This document shows, piece after piece, positions 35,562 through 43,897 of a DNA stretch of 64,000 bases. The position numbers and the translations under genes were made by a program. The stretch's first letter is position 1, and the number at the start of each line of letters is the position of its first letter. Under the pieces are notes generated by a model. That model searched no databases, was not told the origin of the DNA, and worked only from the letters and a program-made list of their open reading frames with translations. This DNA is from DAOTXS01 sp034435055 (GTDB taxonomy: Bacteria > Chloroflexota > Anaerolineae > UBA4142): positions 124,001 to 188,000 of the forward strand of contig DAOTXS010000087.1 of the NCBI GenBank assembly GCA_034435055.1, written 5' to 3'.

Positions 35562-37577
35562 TTATTGTTTGATTGCCTTGATGGCGAAATCCTTTTGCAG
35601 ATTGGTGATAGCCACACTCAAAGAGCCGTTGGCGACAATCGTACCCAGCGATGTCGATGCACCGGTATGTGGATTGAACAAACTAACGGAATAACTTCCG
35701 TTGACGCCGGGAATGGTCACCGTCACGGAAAAGGTCGAAGGAGTCGTGGGCGAATTGTACCACGTGTACTCGCGATTCTGCACCCACGCCAGCACCATAC
35801 TATTCCCACGCATCGCATACACCCGCGCCCGCGAATCGCTTGCGGTCACAACCGCCCCGCTGTAATTCTGCGGCTTGTCTGCATTCGTCATCAGATAGAC
35901 AAAGTTCTGCCCCGCATAATCCACACCGCTAAAGAACTGCGCGGTGATTTTACGGTCAGCATAGCGCGCGGTTGTCGTCGCCGCGTCTTCTTGGTCCCAA
36001 TACCAATCCAGCGGACTTGTTCCAATTGGACTAAACAATCCTGCCCACACAGAGTTGTGCAAGAAACGCAAACGTCCCTCGCCGCTTTGCGCCTTTGGGT
36101 TGACCTCGTTCCACACGCTTGTGCCCACGTCGATTTCGCCAAAGACGAACGGCTTTTGTGCACCGCTCCACGCCGAACCATCGCCCAAGCCCGCATAGCA
36201 CAGCCCACGCCCGCCCACACACCACGCGGTTTGGTAAACCATATGCGCTTCGTCGCGGTATAATGCTGGGTCAATGAACGCCATCATGTAATTGTGAATG
36301 TTGCCGAGGTCGAACAGTTGCGACCAGAATGCCGGCGAGTATGCCATACTCCCTTGCGAGGTAGTCAACAAGTGATCGTAAGGATCGGTTTGTCGGCGGT
36401 ACGCATTGAACGTCGTGTAAAAGTTCCACGTACTACTCCCGATAGGAACATGTCCGTGTTCGTTCCACGTTTCCCACGCCAATACCGCCGTGCTATACCC
36501 CCACCGCGCCACCTGATAGCGAAAGTTTCTTTTCCACGCCGCGATGTAACGCGGGTCAGTGAAATCAACCAAACCGCGATTCCACGGCTCATTGATGGTC
36601 GAGTACTCCCAAATCCAGAACGGGTCGCCGCGCGAACAGAGTTGCAAATAGACCCCGTTCCGTTCCGCTGCTTCGATAATGTAATCGAGTTCTCTCGCAC
36701 CCCGCTGATTGATTTGTGTGCCTTTTGGCAAAGCATCGATGTTTACGCCGCGGTCAACCGGGTTGTAATCGTCGGGATAGGTGTAGCCGTCGAAATGCCC
36801 TTCGACTGTGAGTGCCCAGCCATCGTCTTGCGTCCACACGCGCGTCAGATTAATGCCGTTCGCGCCAAACGCATTGAACGCCTGCTCATAGTCCAGCGTG
36901 CGATACCCGCAACATTTCCACCACTGCCGCCCCGAACCAATAGGGACAAAGCTTTCGCCATTATCAAATTCGAGAAAGCGACTATCGCGCGGCGAAACCC
37001 TGACAAAGCCGCGTGCATTTCTCGCCTGCACCGTGAACGACAGCTCGCCACTGGCTGGATAACGACTCGTACCCGTCTTGTCCTGCAGCGTGATATGGTA
37101 ACGATACGTCCCTACTTCGGTTGGTGCAAAGCGGACCCGCCAATCATAACGGTTCACCGGCGTCATGATTTCTGTGACGGATCCGCTGCGGTTGTACTCT
37201 TGATAGTAAAACGCCGGTATGATGATGGTTTTGCCGGAAGGCGAGGTGAAATAGGCATCGATCGTTATTCCTTCCGAATCATCGCTGTAGGGATAGTATG
37301 GTTTGAACGAAGTTGTGGCGAAGGTGCGGGACAAGCTCATCACGATTTCGTATTTAGCATATCGTCCCACGCTTGCAGGGGCGGACAAACTAGTAACTTG
37401 TGTCGAAGATGATGGGGGTAAGATGGATGTGTTTTGTTTGACTAAGGGTAAAAACAGTGAGGCGTTTGCGTTGGGTGTGCGTGGTGTCGGTGTACCGGGG
37501 TCAGAAAAGACCGGCTGTGTTGGGTATAGGATGATCAGCAAACTACTGAAAACTAGTGTCACCAAAATCGATCGCAT
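35562..37577 (-). CDS. Secreted glycoside-hydrolase-like protein (DUF5060 plus GH5-like barrel)
   Basis: The 671-residue product has a signal peptide, 'MRSILVTLVFSSLLIILYP', a short stalk with 'ASLFLPLVKQNTS', then a DUF5060-like beta-sandwich (about 60-185, 'NRYDWRVRFAPTEVGTYRYH'). A (beta/alpha)8 domain follows (about 190-570), with 'AVLAWETWNEHGHV' carrying the acid/base Glu after Asn and 'KPFVFGEIDVGTS' carrying the candidate nucleophile Glu. The C-terminal 90 residues are a small beta domain. This architecture is found in clan GH-A glycosidases. It may cut the exported polymer or a competing one. AAGGTG lies before the ATG. It is transcribed toward the wlb cassette. Confidence 0.85.
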   Translation of the reverse strand: MRSILVTLVFSSLLIILYPTQPVFSDPGTPTPRTPNANASLFLPLVKQNTSILPPSSSTQVTSLSAPASVGRYAKYEIVMSLSRTFATTSFKPYYPYSDDSEGITIDAYFTSPSGKTIIIPAFYYQEYNRSGSVTEIMTPVNRYDWRVRFAPTEVGTYRYHITLQDKTGTSRYPASGELSFTVQARNARGFVRVSPRDSRFLEFDNGESFVPIGSGRQWWKCCGYRTLDYEQAFNAFGANGINLTRVWTQDDGWALTVEGHFDGYTYPDDYNPVDRGVNIDALPKGTQINQRGARELDYIIEAAERNGVYLQLCSRGDPFWIWEYSTINEPWNRGLVDFTDPRYIAAWKRNFRYQVARWGYSTAVLAWETWNEHGHVPIGSSTWNFYTTFNAYRRQTDPYDHLLTTSQGSMAYSPAFWSQLFDLGNIHNYMMAFIDPALYRDEAHMVYQTAWCVGGRGLCYAGLGDGSAWSGAQKPFVFGEIDVGTSVWNEVNPKAQSGEGRLRFLHNSVWAGLFSPIGTSPLDWYWDQEDAATTTARYADRKITAQFFSGVDYAGQNFVYLMTNADKPQNYSGAVVTASDSRARVYAMRGNSMVLAWVQNREYTWYNSPTTPSTFSVTVTIPGVNGSYSVSLFNPHTGASTSLGTIVANGSLSVAITNLQKDFAIKAIKQ

Positions 37578-37633
37578 ATTGAATCACCTTGGGTATAAGA
37601 TTTCCAAAGCACGCAGGTCGAGTAAGCGGATAC

Positions 37634-39088
37634 TCAATTGCCCCACTGTACGACTAGCGTCGGGCGACCAACGGCATTCCAATCGTCGGTATCCGACGAA
37701 ACGAAATACTTGCCGCTGTGATAATTATCATCTGCCGAATACAAAACCAGCCGCAAAGGTTGCCCGCCAGAGTAGGCCTGTGCCACCGCACCGCTCACAT
37801 CCCAAGTGCGTGGCACGCCGGGCCAGCCGGGAAAATTTACGATTGGATCGACCCAAGCGCGGCTAACATTCTCCCAAGCAAGCGGCGCATTGTTCCAGTT
37901 CAAAGTGTTTTCGCTCCACGCATCGTTGACGGTCAGGACTTGAATGAGTGACGGCTGTGCTTGGCCTGAGCCACCGGAATTGCCGAACTGATAAAGTGTC
38001 AAGGTAGCCGAGACAACTTTTTTGCCGGTTGGAATCGCATTCAAAGGAAATGTAACATAGTACTTTGAAAAGCAGGGCCAGTCGGCGACGTCGGATTGAT
38101 TCTGAATATTAAAGTCAGGATTGCCGGCGTAATTGGCTTCTCCCCATTGCGTCCAATAATCCAACCCATCGCCACAGGTTGCCCCGCCACCCACTGCGGC
38201 ATCGCTGACCGTTGCGCCATTCAAACCCTGACGGATAGTAACTGTTCCAAGCGATGTGGTGGGTGGCGTGTACGTCGGTAAGCCAAAAACAACTTGTCCC
38301 CATGTTGAAGGTGCAAGCGATGAACTATTCTCGGGCCAAACTTTGTCTGCAATGAGAGTGCCGGTGGAATCATCGCGATCGTGCAGGGTTACCGCCATTC
38401 CCCAGATCGATTGCAACGTCGGCGGACTGGCGACGCCCAGACTGGTAAATGGAATTTGGAAGGTAACCACCCAACCGCGATCATCGACATTATCATTCGG
38501 GGCACTCCCGCGCCAGCCCGTCGATGTGGTGAAAGGGATCGCGGCGGTTGTCCAGCCGCTACCATTGCCGCGATAAGCTGCTTGGTAATTTGTTCGCGGT
38601 TCCCACCAATTCAATTGGGCTTTGAAACGATAGGCGCTTGTGCTCGGCGTACTGCCGCTATTCCCAGTTGTGTTCAAATAAAGAGTGACTGCATCCCAGC
38701 TATCGAAATCGGTAGCGGAGGGAGTTGTGTCGTACCAGAGCCGCTTGTCGAATACGGTCACATTCACGTATAGTTCAGAATTGGTATAACCCACTCGCAC
38801 GTCGGCATAATTTTCGGTTTGAGTGATGCGCCCGAACCAGAAGATAGCCGTTTGAGAAAATATCACGCTTGCAAAATGCGGTGCGTTGACCCGGCGGGCA
38901 GTAGGTGCCAGCGATGTCTGCGATTGGCCAGTGATGAGCGGTAAAAAGATTTGCGATGGGGCACTGGGCGCTTGGATTGCCGCGTGGGCAATTGCTTCGC
39001 GGCGCGGCTTGACTGGGTTAGGGTAGAAAACTAGCACCAACACAACCGCGCCAATTAAAATCGTGAAGCGAATTATCAATCGATGCAT
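37634..39088 (-). CDS. Secreted carbohydrate-binding protein (CBM9-like plus DNRLRE domain)
   Basis: The 484-residue protein has a signal peptide (about residues 8-25), the stalk motif 'SQIFLPLITGQSQ', a CBM9/DOMON-like sandwich (about 65-265; 'VRVGYTNSELYVNVTVFDKR', 'WDAVTLYLNTTGNSG', 'VTFQIPFTSLG') and a DNRLRE-type domain (about 280-480; 'VSATLTLYQFGNSGGSGQ', 'WSENTLNWNNAPLAWENVS'). No enzyme motif is seen. It is probably co-transcribed with the glycosidase 56 bp downstream on the same strand, so it may help bind that enzyme's substrate. AGGATG precedes the ATG. Confidence 0.8.
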   Translation of the reverse strand: MHRLIIRFTILIGAVVLVLVFYPNPVKPRREAIAHAAIQAPSAPSQIFLPLITGQSQTSLAPTARRVNAPHFASVIFSQTAIFWFGRITQTENYADVRVGYTNSELYVNVTVFDKRLWYDTTPSATDFDSWDAVTLYLNTTGNSGSTPSTSAYRFKAQLNWWEPRTNYQAAYRGNGSGWTTAAIPFTTSTGWRGSAPNDNVDDRGWVVTFQIPFTSLGVASPPTLQSIWGMAVTLHDRDDSTGTLIADKVWPENSSSLAPSTWGQVVFGLPTYTPPTTSLGTVTIRQGLNGATVSDAAVGGGATCGDGLDYWTQWGEANYAGNPDFNIQNQSDVADWPCFSKYYVTFPLNAIPTGKKVVSATLTLYQFGNSGGSGQAQPSLIQVLTVNDAWSENTLNWNNAPLAWENVSRAWVDPIVNFPGWPGVPRTWDVSGAVAQAYSGGQPLRLVLYSADDNYHSGKYFVSSDTDDWNAVGRPTLVVQWGN

Positions 39089-39528
39089 CTAGTCATCCTA
39101 AAACAGTAGAACCGCCCAATGTTATTGGAATGGCAAAGGTCGAGTCGATGGCGTGGAACGAAAGAATTCATCACGCTGAATAACCAAGGTCTGGCGAGTT
39201 CGGAGCGGGCAAAAGTGCAAGGGGATGTTGGGGAAAGCCAGCGCTATAAAAACAAATGAGCAATCCTTTGGCTTCTTCGCACTGAAGGATTCCTCGAAAC
39301 CTATTATCATATTCCGCGCGCGATTAGACAATAGTACTACTAACCTAGTGCCGCAATATGAAAGTTGCATACCAGTCCTGCTGGGAATGGCAGGCATCTA
39401 TGTATTCAAGTATAAATTGCGCACGTTCATGTTGATGCACGACCCATGAAACCACAAATGCTTGCCATTGGGTTTGCTGAATTCAACGCAATATTTGTTT
39501 ACGAGAATACAAGATTGATCAAACTAAC
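39089..39528. other. Intergenic stretch between divergent units, no gene seen
   Basis: About 440 bp between the minus-strand binding-protein gene and the promoter at 39529. Short frames on both strands (for example 39225-39449 on + and 39122-39397 on -) lack ribosome sites and recognisable domains. No strong hairpin is visible. It probably carries the divergent regulatory region for both units. Confidence 0.5.
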
Positions 39529-39557
39529 TTGACCGTATTTTCCCCTTCTGTTACAAT
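39529..39557 (+). promoter_or_regulatory. Sigma-70-type promoter of the second assembly operon
   Basis: TTGACC (39529-39534), a 17-bp spacer and TACAAT (39552-39557) match the consensus at five of six positions in each box. The predicted transcript begins near 39564 and has a leader of about 125 bases before the chosen ATG at 39689. It is the best promoter match noticed in the window and precedes a long co-directional gene block. Confidence 0.7.
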
Positions 39558-39688
39558 GCCGGCAACTCTTTATAGAATCACTTTTTTTGTGTATTCTGCC
39601 AGCGCACGCCTGCCGGTTTTCAAAAGCTTCTGGCAAGTGCACGCTGACCGGAGCGGCGGAGCACGCCCGGCATATTCTGCGACTTGTC

Positions 39689-40423
39689 ATGCTCAAGGAC
39701 CTGGATGGGCAACACGTGAATGCCATTTCTTCCGAATCAACCGTTGCGGTAAATGCCCGGTTAGGCAATTTTGTCTCGATTCATCCCAAGGTTCGCGTGA
39801 GTGAGGATTGTGTGGTGATGGATGGCGCGATCCTGGGACGATTGCCGATGGCGAATCGGACGGTAACCCGCGCCGTACCGCGCGAATACTCTGAACTATT
39901 CATCGGCGCTGGGACGATTATCGGTTGCAATTCGGTGATCTACACCGGCAGTCGAATCGGCAACGCGGTGTTGATCAACGACCTCACGTCGATTCGCGAA
40001 GGTTGCGTGATCGATGATGAAGTGGTGATCGGACGCGGTGTGATGATTTTGTACAACGTCAAAATCGGCGCGCGCAGTCGGATTCAAGATCAAGCGCACA
40101 TCGTCGGCGAGATGGTCATCGAAGAAGATGTGTTCATCGGCATGGCGGTGGCGACGACGAACGACAACGATGTCTATCTCACGCGATTCGGTTTGGCAAA
40201 AGTGGAACTCAAGCCGCCGATGATACGCCGGCTTGCGGTCGTCGGTGCGGGCGCGACGATTCTCCCCGGCGTCGAGATCGGTGAAGGCGCGGTGGTTGCG
40301 GCGGGCGCGGTGGTCACGCACAATGTCCCGGCGTGGACGATTGTTGCCGGCGTGCCGGCGCGACATTTGCGAGACATTCCGCCGCCCTTGCGCCGGCAAA
40401 TCGAGGCGCGAGGAAAATCTTAA
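39689..40423 (+). CDS. Hexapeptide acyltransferase (LbH, WbbJ/DapD-like)
   Basis: The 244-residue product is almost wholly a left-handed beta-helix: 'ARLGNFVSIHPKVRVSEDCV', 'IGAGTIIGCNSVIYTGSRIG', 'EDVFIGMAVATTNDNDVYLT', 'VVGAGATILPGVEIGEGAVV' and 'WTIVAGVPARHLRDIPPPL'. The ending is typical of sugar O- or N-acetyltransferases. The start is uncertain: GTG 39587 would add 34 residues with three Cys and no helix pattern, so ATG 39689 is preferred, though no strong ribosome site is visible. It is the first gene after the promoter at 39529, and its stop overlaps the next start (TAATG). Confidence 0.85.
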   Translation: MLKDLDGQHVNAISSESTVAVNARLGNFVSIHPKVRVSEDCVVMDGAILGRLPMANRTVTRAVPREYSELFIGAGTIIGCNSVIYTGSRIGNAVLINDLTSIREGCVIDDEVVIGRGVMILYNVKIGARSRIQDQAHIVGEMVIEEDVFIGMAVATTNDNDVYLTRFGLAKVELKPPMIRRLAVVGAGATILPGVEIGEGAVVAAGAVVTHNVPAWTIVAGVPARHLRDIPPPLRRQIEARGKS

Positions 40424-41361
40424 TGGCGCTCATTTCCGTCGTCGTGCCGGTGTATTTCAACGAACAAAGTTTGCCGCCTTTGTTACAGCGACTCGGTGCC
40501 GTTGCCGCGCAACATGGGGATGACGAGTTCGAGTTCATCTTCGTCGATGATGGTTCGGGCGATAACTCATTTGCCGTGATGCAAGAATTGGCGCGCCAAG
40601 ATCCGCGCGTGCGCGCGATGCGCTTGTCCCGCAACTTTGGCTCGAACGCGGCGATTCTCGCGGGGCTGTCGCGCGCGCGCGGCGATTGCGCCACATTCAT
40701 CGCCGCCGATTTGCAAGACCCGCCGGAAAGTTTGCCGGCGATGATCGCCGCGTGGAAGAACGACGCCCAAGTGGTGTTGGCGGTGCGGCGTGATCGTCGC
40801 GGCGATCCACTGCTCACCCGTATGTTTGCCGCGCTGTTTAATCGGCTGTTCAAGTCGCTCGTCTTTAGCGATATGTCGCCGCACGGCATCGGTTTCTTTT
40901 TGATCGACCGCAAAGTGATCGATGTGTTGATTCGCTGTGATGAAAAAAACAGTCACATTATGGCGCTCATCTTGTGGACTGGCTTTCGACGCGCGGTGGT
41001 GGAATATGATCGCGCGGAACGCGAGCACGGCAAGTCGCGGTGGACGTTGAGCAAAAAGATCAAATACTTTATCGATGCGTTTGCCGCGTTTTCGTATTTG
41101 CCATTGCGCGTTTCATCGGTCTTGGGATTTGCGCTGTCGCTCGCCGGGATGGTGTATGCTGTGATCGTCCTGGCGGAACGATTGATGGGCAATATCCCGG
41201 TGCAGGGTTTTGCGGCGTTGATGGTCGTGGTGCTGTTGACGTCCGGCGTGCAGTTGTTGATCCTGGGAATTCTTGGCGAATATTTGTGGCGCAATCTGGA
41301 CGCCACGCGCAAACGACCGCCGTTTATCATCGCGGACGATACGGCACATGGACGCCGCTAA
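40423..41361 (+). CDS. Glycosyltransferase family 2 with two C-terminal membrane helices (GtrB/ArnC-like)
   Basis: The 312-residue enzyme has the GT-A domain 'ALISVVVPVYFNEQSLPPLL', 'FIFVDDGSGDNSFAVM', 'FIAADLQDPPESLPAMI' (acidic motif) and two membrane helices near 230-295 ('VSSVLGFALSLAGMVYAVIV', 'AALMVVVLLTSGVQLLILG'). This layout is that of polyprenyl-phosphate glucose or Ara4N synthases. It could supply a polyprenyl-phosphate sugar to the GT39-like enzyme at 29654, but that link is inference. ATG 40423 overlaps the previous stop. Its own stop lies inside the next gene. Confidence 0.9.
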   Translation: MALISVVVPVYFNEQSLPPLLQRLGAVAAQHGDDEFEFIFVDDGSGDNSFAVMQELARQDPRVRAMRLSRNFGSNAAILAGLSRARGDCATFIAADLQDPPESLPAMIAAWKNDAQVVLAVRRDRRGDPLLTRMFAALFNRLFKSLVFSDMSPHGIGFFLIDRKVIDVLIRCDEKNSHIMALILWTGFRRAVVEYDRAEREHGKSRWTLSKKIKYFIDAFAAFSYLPLRVSSVLGFALSLAGMVYAVIVLAERLMGNIPVQGFAALMVVVLLTSGVQLLILGILGEYLWRNLDATRKRPPFIIADDTAHGRR

Positions 41362-41941
41362 ACGGATTTGCGATCTGACGTTCGCGTTGCTGGGTCTGAT
41401 TTTCCTCCTGCCGCTGTTTGGTTTGATTGCGATTGCCATCAAACTCGATTCGCCGGGTGCGATTTTTTTTCGCGGCAAGCGCGTGGGCAAAGACGGCGTA
41501 ATCTTCTCCATCTACAAATTTCGAACGATGATTGCGGACGCCGCCCAGCGCGGGCCCGGCATCACGACCGGCGACGATTGGCGGATTACACGCGTGGGCA
41601 AATTTCTGCGTCGCACCAAGTTAGACGAATTGCCGCAATTGCTCAATGTGGTCAAAGGTGAAATGAGTTTGGTGGGTCCGCGTCCCGAAGACCCCGCGTA
41701 CGTGGCGCGTTATTCGCCGACGGAACGCCGGGTGTTATCCGTGTTGCCTGGCATCACCAGCGCGGCGTCGCTGGCGTTTCGCAACGAAGAGCGTTTATTG
41801 CAGGGGCGCGATTGGGAAGTGTATTATTTGGAAACGGTGATGCCGCACAAACTTGCTATCGAGTTAGAGTACCTTGCCCGGCGAAATTTGTGGACTGACC
41901 TAGGAATTATTCTAAAAACGCTGTTGGCTTTGTGGCGTTGA
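41348..41941 (+). CDS. Minimal sugar-1-phosphate transferase (PglC-like)
   Basis: This 197-residue enzyme is the monotopic catalytic core alone: reentrant helix 'CDLTFALLGLIFLLPLFGLI', then 'KLDSPGAIFFRGKRVGKDGV', 'YKFRTMI', 'LRRTKLDELPQLLNVV', 'MSLVGPRPEDPAY' and 'PGITSAASLAFRNEERLL'. It lacks the N-terminal spans and Rossmann segment of the enzyme at 1130, so it probably starts a second glycan. ATG 41348 lies 14 bases inside the end of the GT2 gene. The dehydratase gene immediately follows, so the substrate may be a UDP-4-keto or UDP-4-amino-6-deoxy sugar, as in Pgl systems. Confidence 0.92.
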   Translation: MDAAKRICDLTFALLGLIFLLPLFGLIAIAIKLDSPGAIFFRGKRVGKDGVIFSIYKFRTMIADAAQRGPGITTGDDWRITRVGKFLRRTKLDELPQLLNVVKGEMSLVGPRPEDPAYVARYSPTERRVLSVLPGITSAASLAFRNEERLLQGRDWEVYYLETVMPHKLAIELEYLARRNLWTDLGIILKTLLALWR

Positions 41942-41949
41942 GGATGACG

Positions 41950-43896
41950 ATGAAAACATTGTCTTTAACACAGTTCGTAGATTCATTAGATCAGATTCTT
42001 TCCCAATTGCGCAATCGGCATTTTTTGGCGTTGGATGTAATCGCTTTTTGCGTAACGGCTTGGGTCGCCTTGTGGATTCGCTTGGAGGGCATCGATGTAC
42101 TCGGCGATTATGCCAAAGATGTCGCGGTGTACGTGCTGGCGGCGACCGTGTTGCGCTGGTTGGTTTTTATTCCGATGGGCGTTTATTCGCGGTTCTGGTT
42201 GCAGGCAAGCATCGATGAATTAGGAACGATTGTGTTGTCGGTGTTGACCGCCACCGTACTGATCCTGCTCGCTTTCTTCGGCGGCTTGCGACCGCTGGGC
42301 TGGATCAGCGAAGGATTTCCCCGGTCGATTCCCCTGATCGATGGCGTGCTAGTTCTCATCGCCATTGGCGGATCGCGGTACAGCGTGCGCTGGATGGAAC
42401 GGGTGCAACAACGTTTGCACAATCGTTCGCTCGCCGGCGCGCGCGTGGTGGTGATCGGTGCGGGGCAAGCCGGCGCGATGATTGTGCGCGAGATGCAGAC
42501 CAATCCGCAACTGGGCTTGTTGCCGGTTGCCTTTATCGACGCGGATCGCTGGAAGCACGGCACGCGGATTCAAGGTGTGCCGGTCGTCGGCGGTGATGAT
42601 CGCTTGCGCAGTGTGGTGCAAGATTACAAGGTGCAGCAAGCAATCGTTGCGATGCCTACCGCACCCGGCAAAACGATTCGGGAATTGATGCAAAAGTGCC
42701 GCGCGTTGAATCTGCCGGTCAAGACGATTCCCGGGATGTTCGAAATTTTGGACGGCAGTGTAACCGTAAATCAACTGCGTCCCATCGAGATTATCGATCT
42801 CTTGCGGCGGGAGCCGATCAACATCGAGATGACGCAAGTGATCACGCTGTTGCAGGCAAAGCGCGTGTTGGTGACCGGCGCGGGCGGTTCCATCGGCAGT
42901 GAATTGTGCCGCCAGATTGCGCGTTGCAATCCCGCGGCGCTCGTTCTGCTGGGGCATGGCGAGAATGCCATCTATGAAATCGCCAATGAACTTGAGGCGA
43001 CGCACCGCCAACTCAAGATGCAGCGCGTTGTGGCAGACGTGCGCGATTGGGATCGGCTGGAAAAAGTTTTTGCGCAACACAAACCGCAAATCGTTTTCCA
43101 CGCTGCAGCGCACAAGCATGTGCCGCTGATGGAGGAGAATATTGCCGATGCCATCTCGACGAACATCAAAGGCACGCAAACTATTCTCGCTGTCTCGGCG
43201 CGTACCGGGGTCAGTCATTTCGTTTTCATTTCAACCGACAAAGCGGTGAATCCGACGAGTGTGATGGGGGTTACCAAACGCGTCGCCGAGATGTTGGTGC
43301 ATCAAGCAGCAGAACGCACCGGGCGCTGTTTTTTGAGTGTGCGTTTTGGCAACGTGCTGGGTTCGCGCGGGAGTGTGGTGCCGTTGTTCGAACAGCAAAT
43401 TGCGCGCGGGGGACCGGTAACGGTGACGCACCCGGAAGCGCGGCGATATTTTATGACCATCCCGGAATCGGTGCAGTTGGTGTTGCAAGCGGCGACGATG
43501 GGCAAAGGTGGCGAGACATTTGTCCTCGATATGGGCGAGCCGGTCAAGATTGTCGATCTGGCGAGCGACCTCATCCGGCTCAGCGGTCTCGAAGTGGGCA
43601 AGGACATTGAAATTACCTTTACCGGCTTGCGCCCCGGCGATAAACTTAGCGAGGAATTGTTTTTTTCCGACGAGATGTATACTCAAACAACGCATCCCAA
43701 GATTTTTGCCTCGCGGAATGGCGCGACGCCCGCACATCTTTTCGCGCCATCGGCGTTGGATGAGCGGGTTGCCCAGTTGATCGAGGCGGCGCGCGTGGAC
43801 GACACGATGCAAATCGTCGCCCATTTGCAAGCGCTCGTTCCCGAATATTTGCCGGCATCGCTGAGCAGCCACCGTATGTCTGCCGGAATGCCTTGA
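41950..43896 (+). CDS. Membrane nucleotide-sugar 4,6-dehydratase (CapD/PglF/WbpM family)
   Basis: About 648 residues. The N-terminal 150 residues contain four membrane helices, a first Rossmann segment holds 'RVVVIGAGQAGAMIVREMQT', and the C-terminal SDR domain shows 'RVLVTGAGGSIGSELCRQIA' and 'AAAHKHVPLMEENIADA', then 'VFISTDKAVNPTSVMGVTKR'. As in most large family members the expected YxxxK Tyr position reads Met in 'VMGVTKR'. It should convert UDP-GlcNAc to a 4-keto-6-deoxy product. ATG 41950 has GAGG 6 bases upstream; ATG 41944 and GTG 41932 are alternatives. The stop and the next start are separated by one base. Confidence 0.93.
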   Translation: MKTLSLTQFVDSLDQILSQLRNRHFLALDVIAFCVTAWVALWIRLEGIDVLGDYAKDVAVYVLAATVLRWLVFIPMGVYSRFWLQASIDELGTIVLSVLTATVLILLAFFGGLRPLGWISEGFPRSIPLIDGVLVLIAIGGSRYSVRWMERVQQRLHNRSLAGARVVVIGAGQAGAMIVREMQTNPQLGLLPVAFIDADRWKHGTRIQGVPVVGGDDRLRSVVQDYKVQQAIVAMPTAPGKTIRELMQKCRALNLPVKTIPGMFEILDGSVTVNQLRPIEIIDLLRREPINIEMTQVITLLQAKRVLVTGAGGSIGSELCRQIARCNPAALVLLGHGENAIYEIANELEATHRQLKMQRVVADVRDWDRLEKVFAQHKPQIVFHAAAHKHVPLMEENIADAISTNIKGTQTILAVSARTGVSHFVFISTDKAVNPTSVMGVTKRVAEMLVHQAAERTGRCFLSVRFGNVLGSRGSVVPLFEQQIARGGPVTVTHPEARRYFMTIPESVQLVLQAATMGKGGETFVLDMGEPVKIVDLASDLIRLSGLEVGKDIEITFTGLRPGDKLSEELFFSDEMYTQTTHPKIFASRNGATPAHLFAPSALDERVAQLIEAARVDDTMQIVAHLQALVPEYLPASLSSHRMSAGMP

Positions 43897-43897
43897 G

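Noticed and set aside
36294..37412. Long plus-strand open frame (372 codons)
   Set aside because: It lies opposite the glycoside-hydrolase-like gene, which has signal peptide and catalytic motifs; the plus frame shows no domain.
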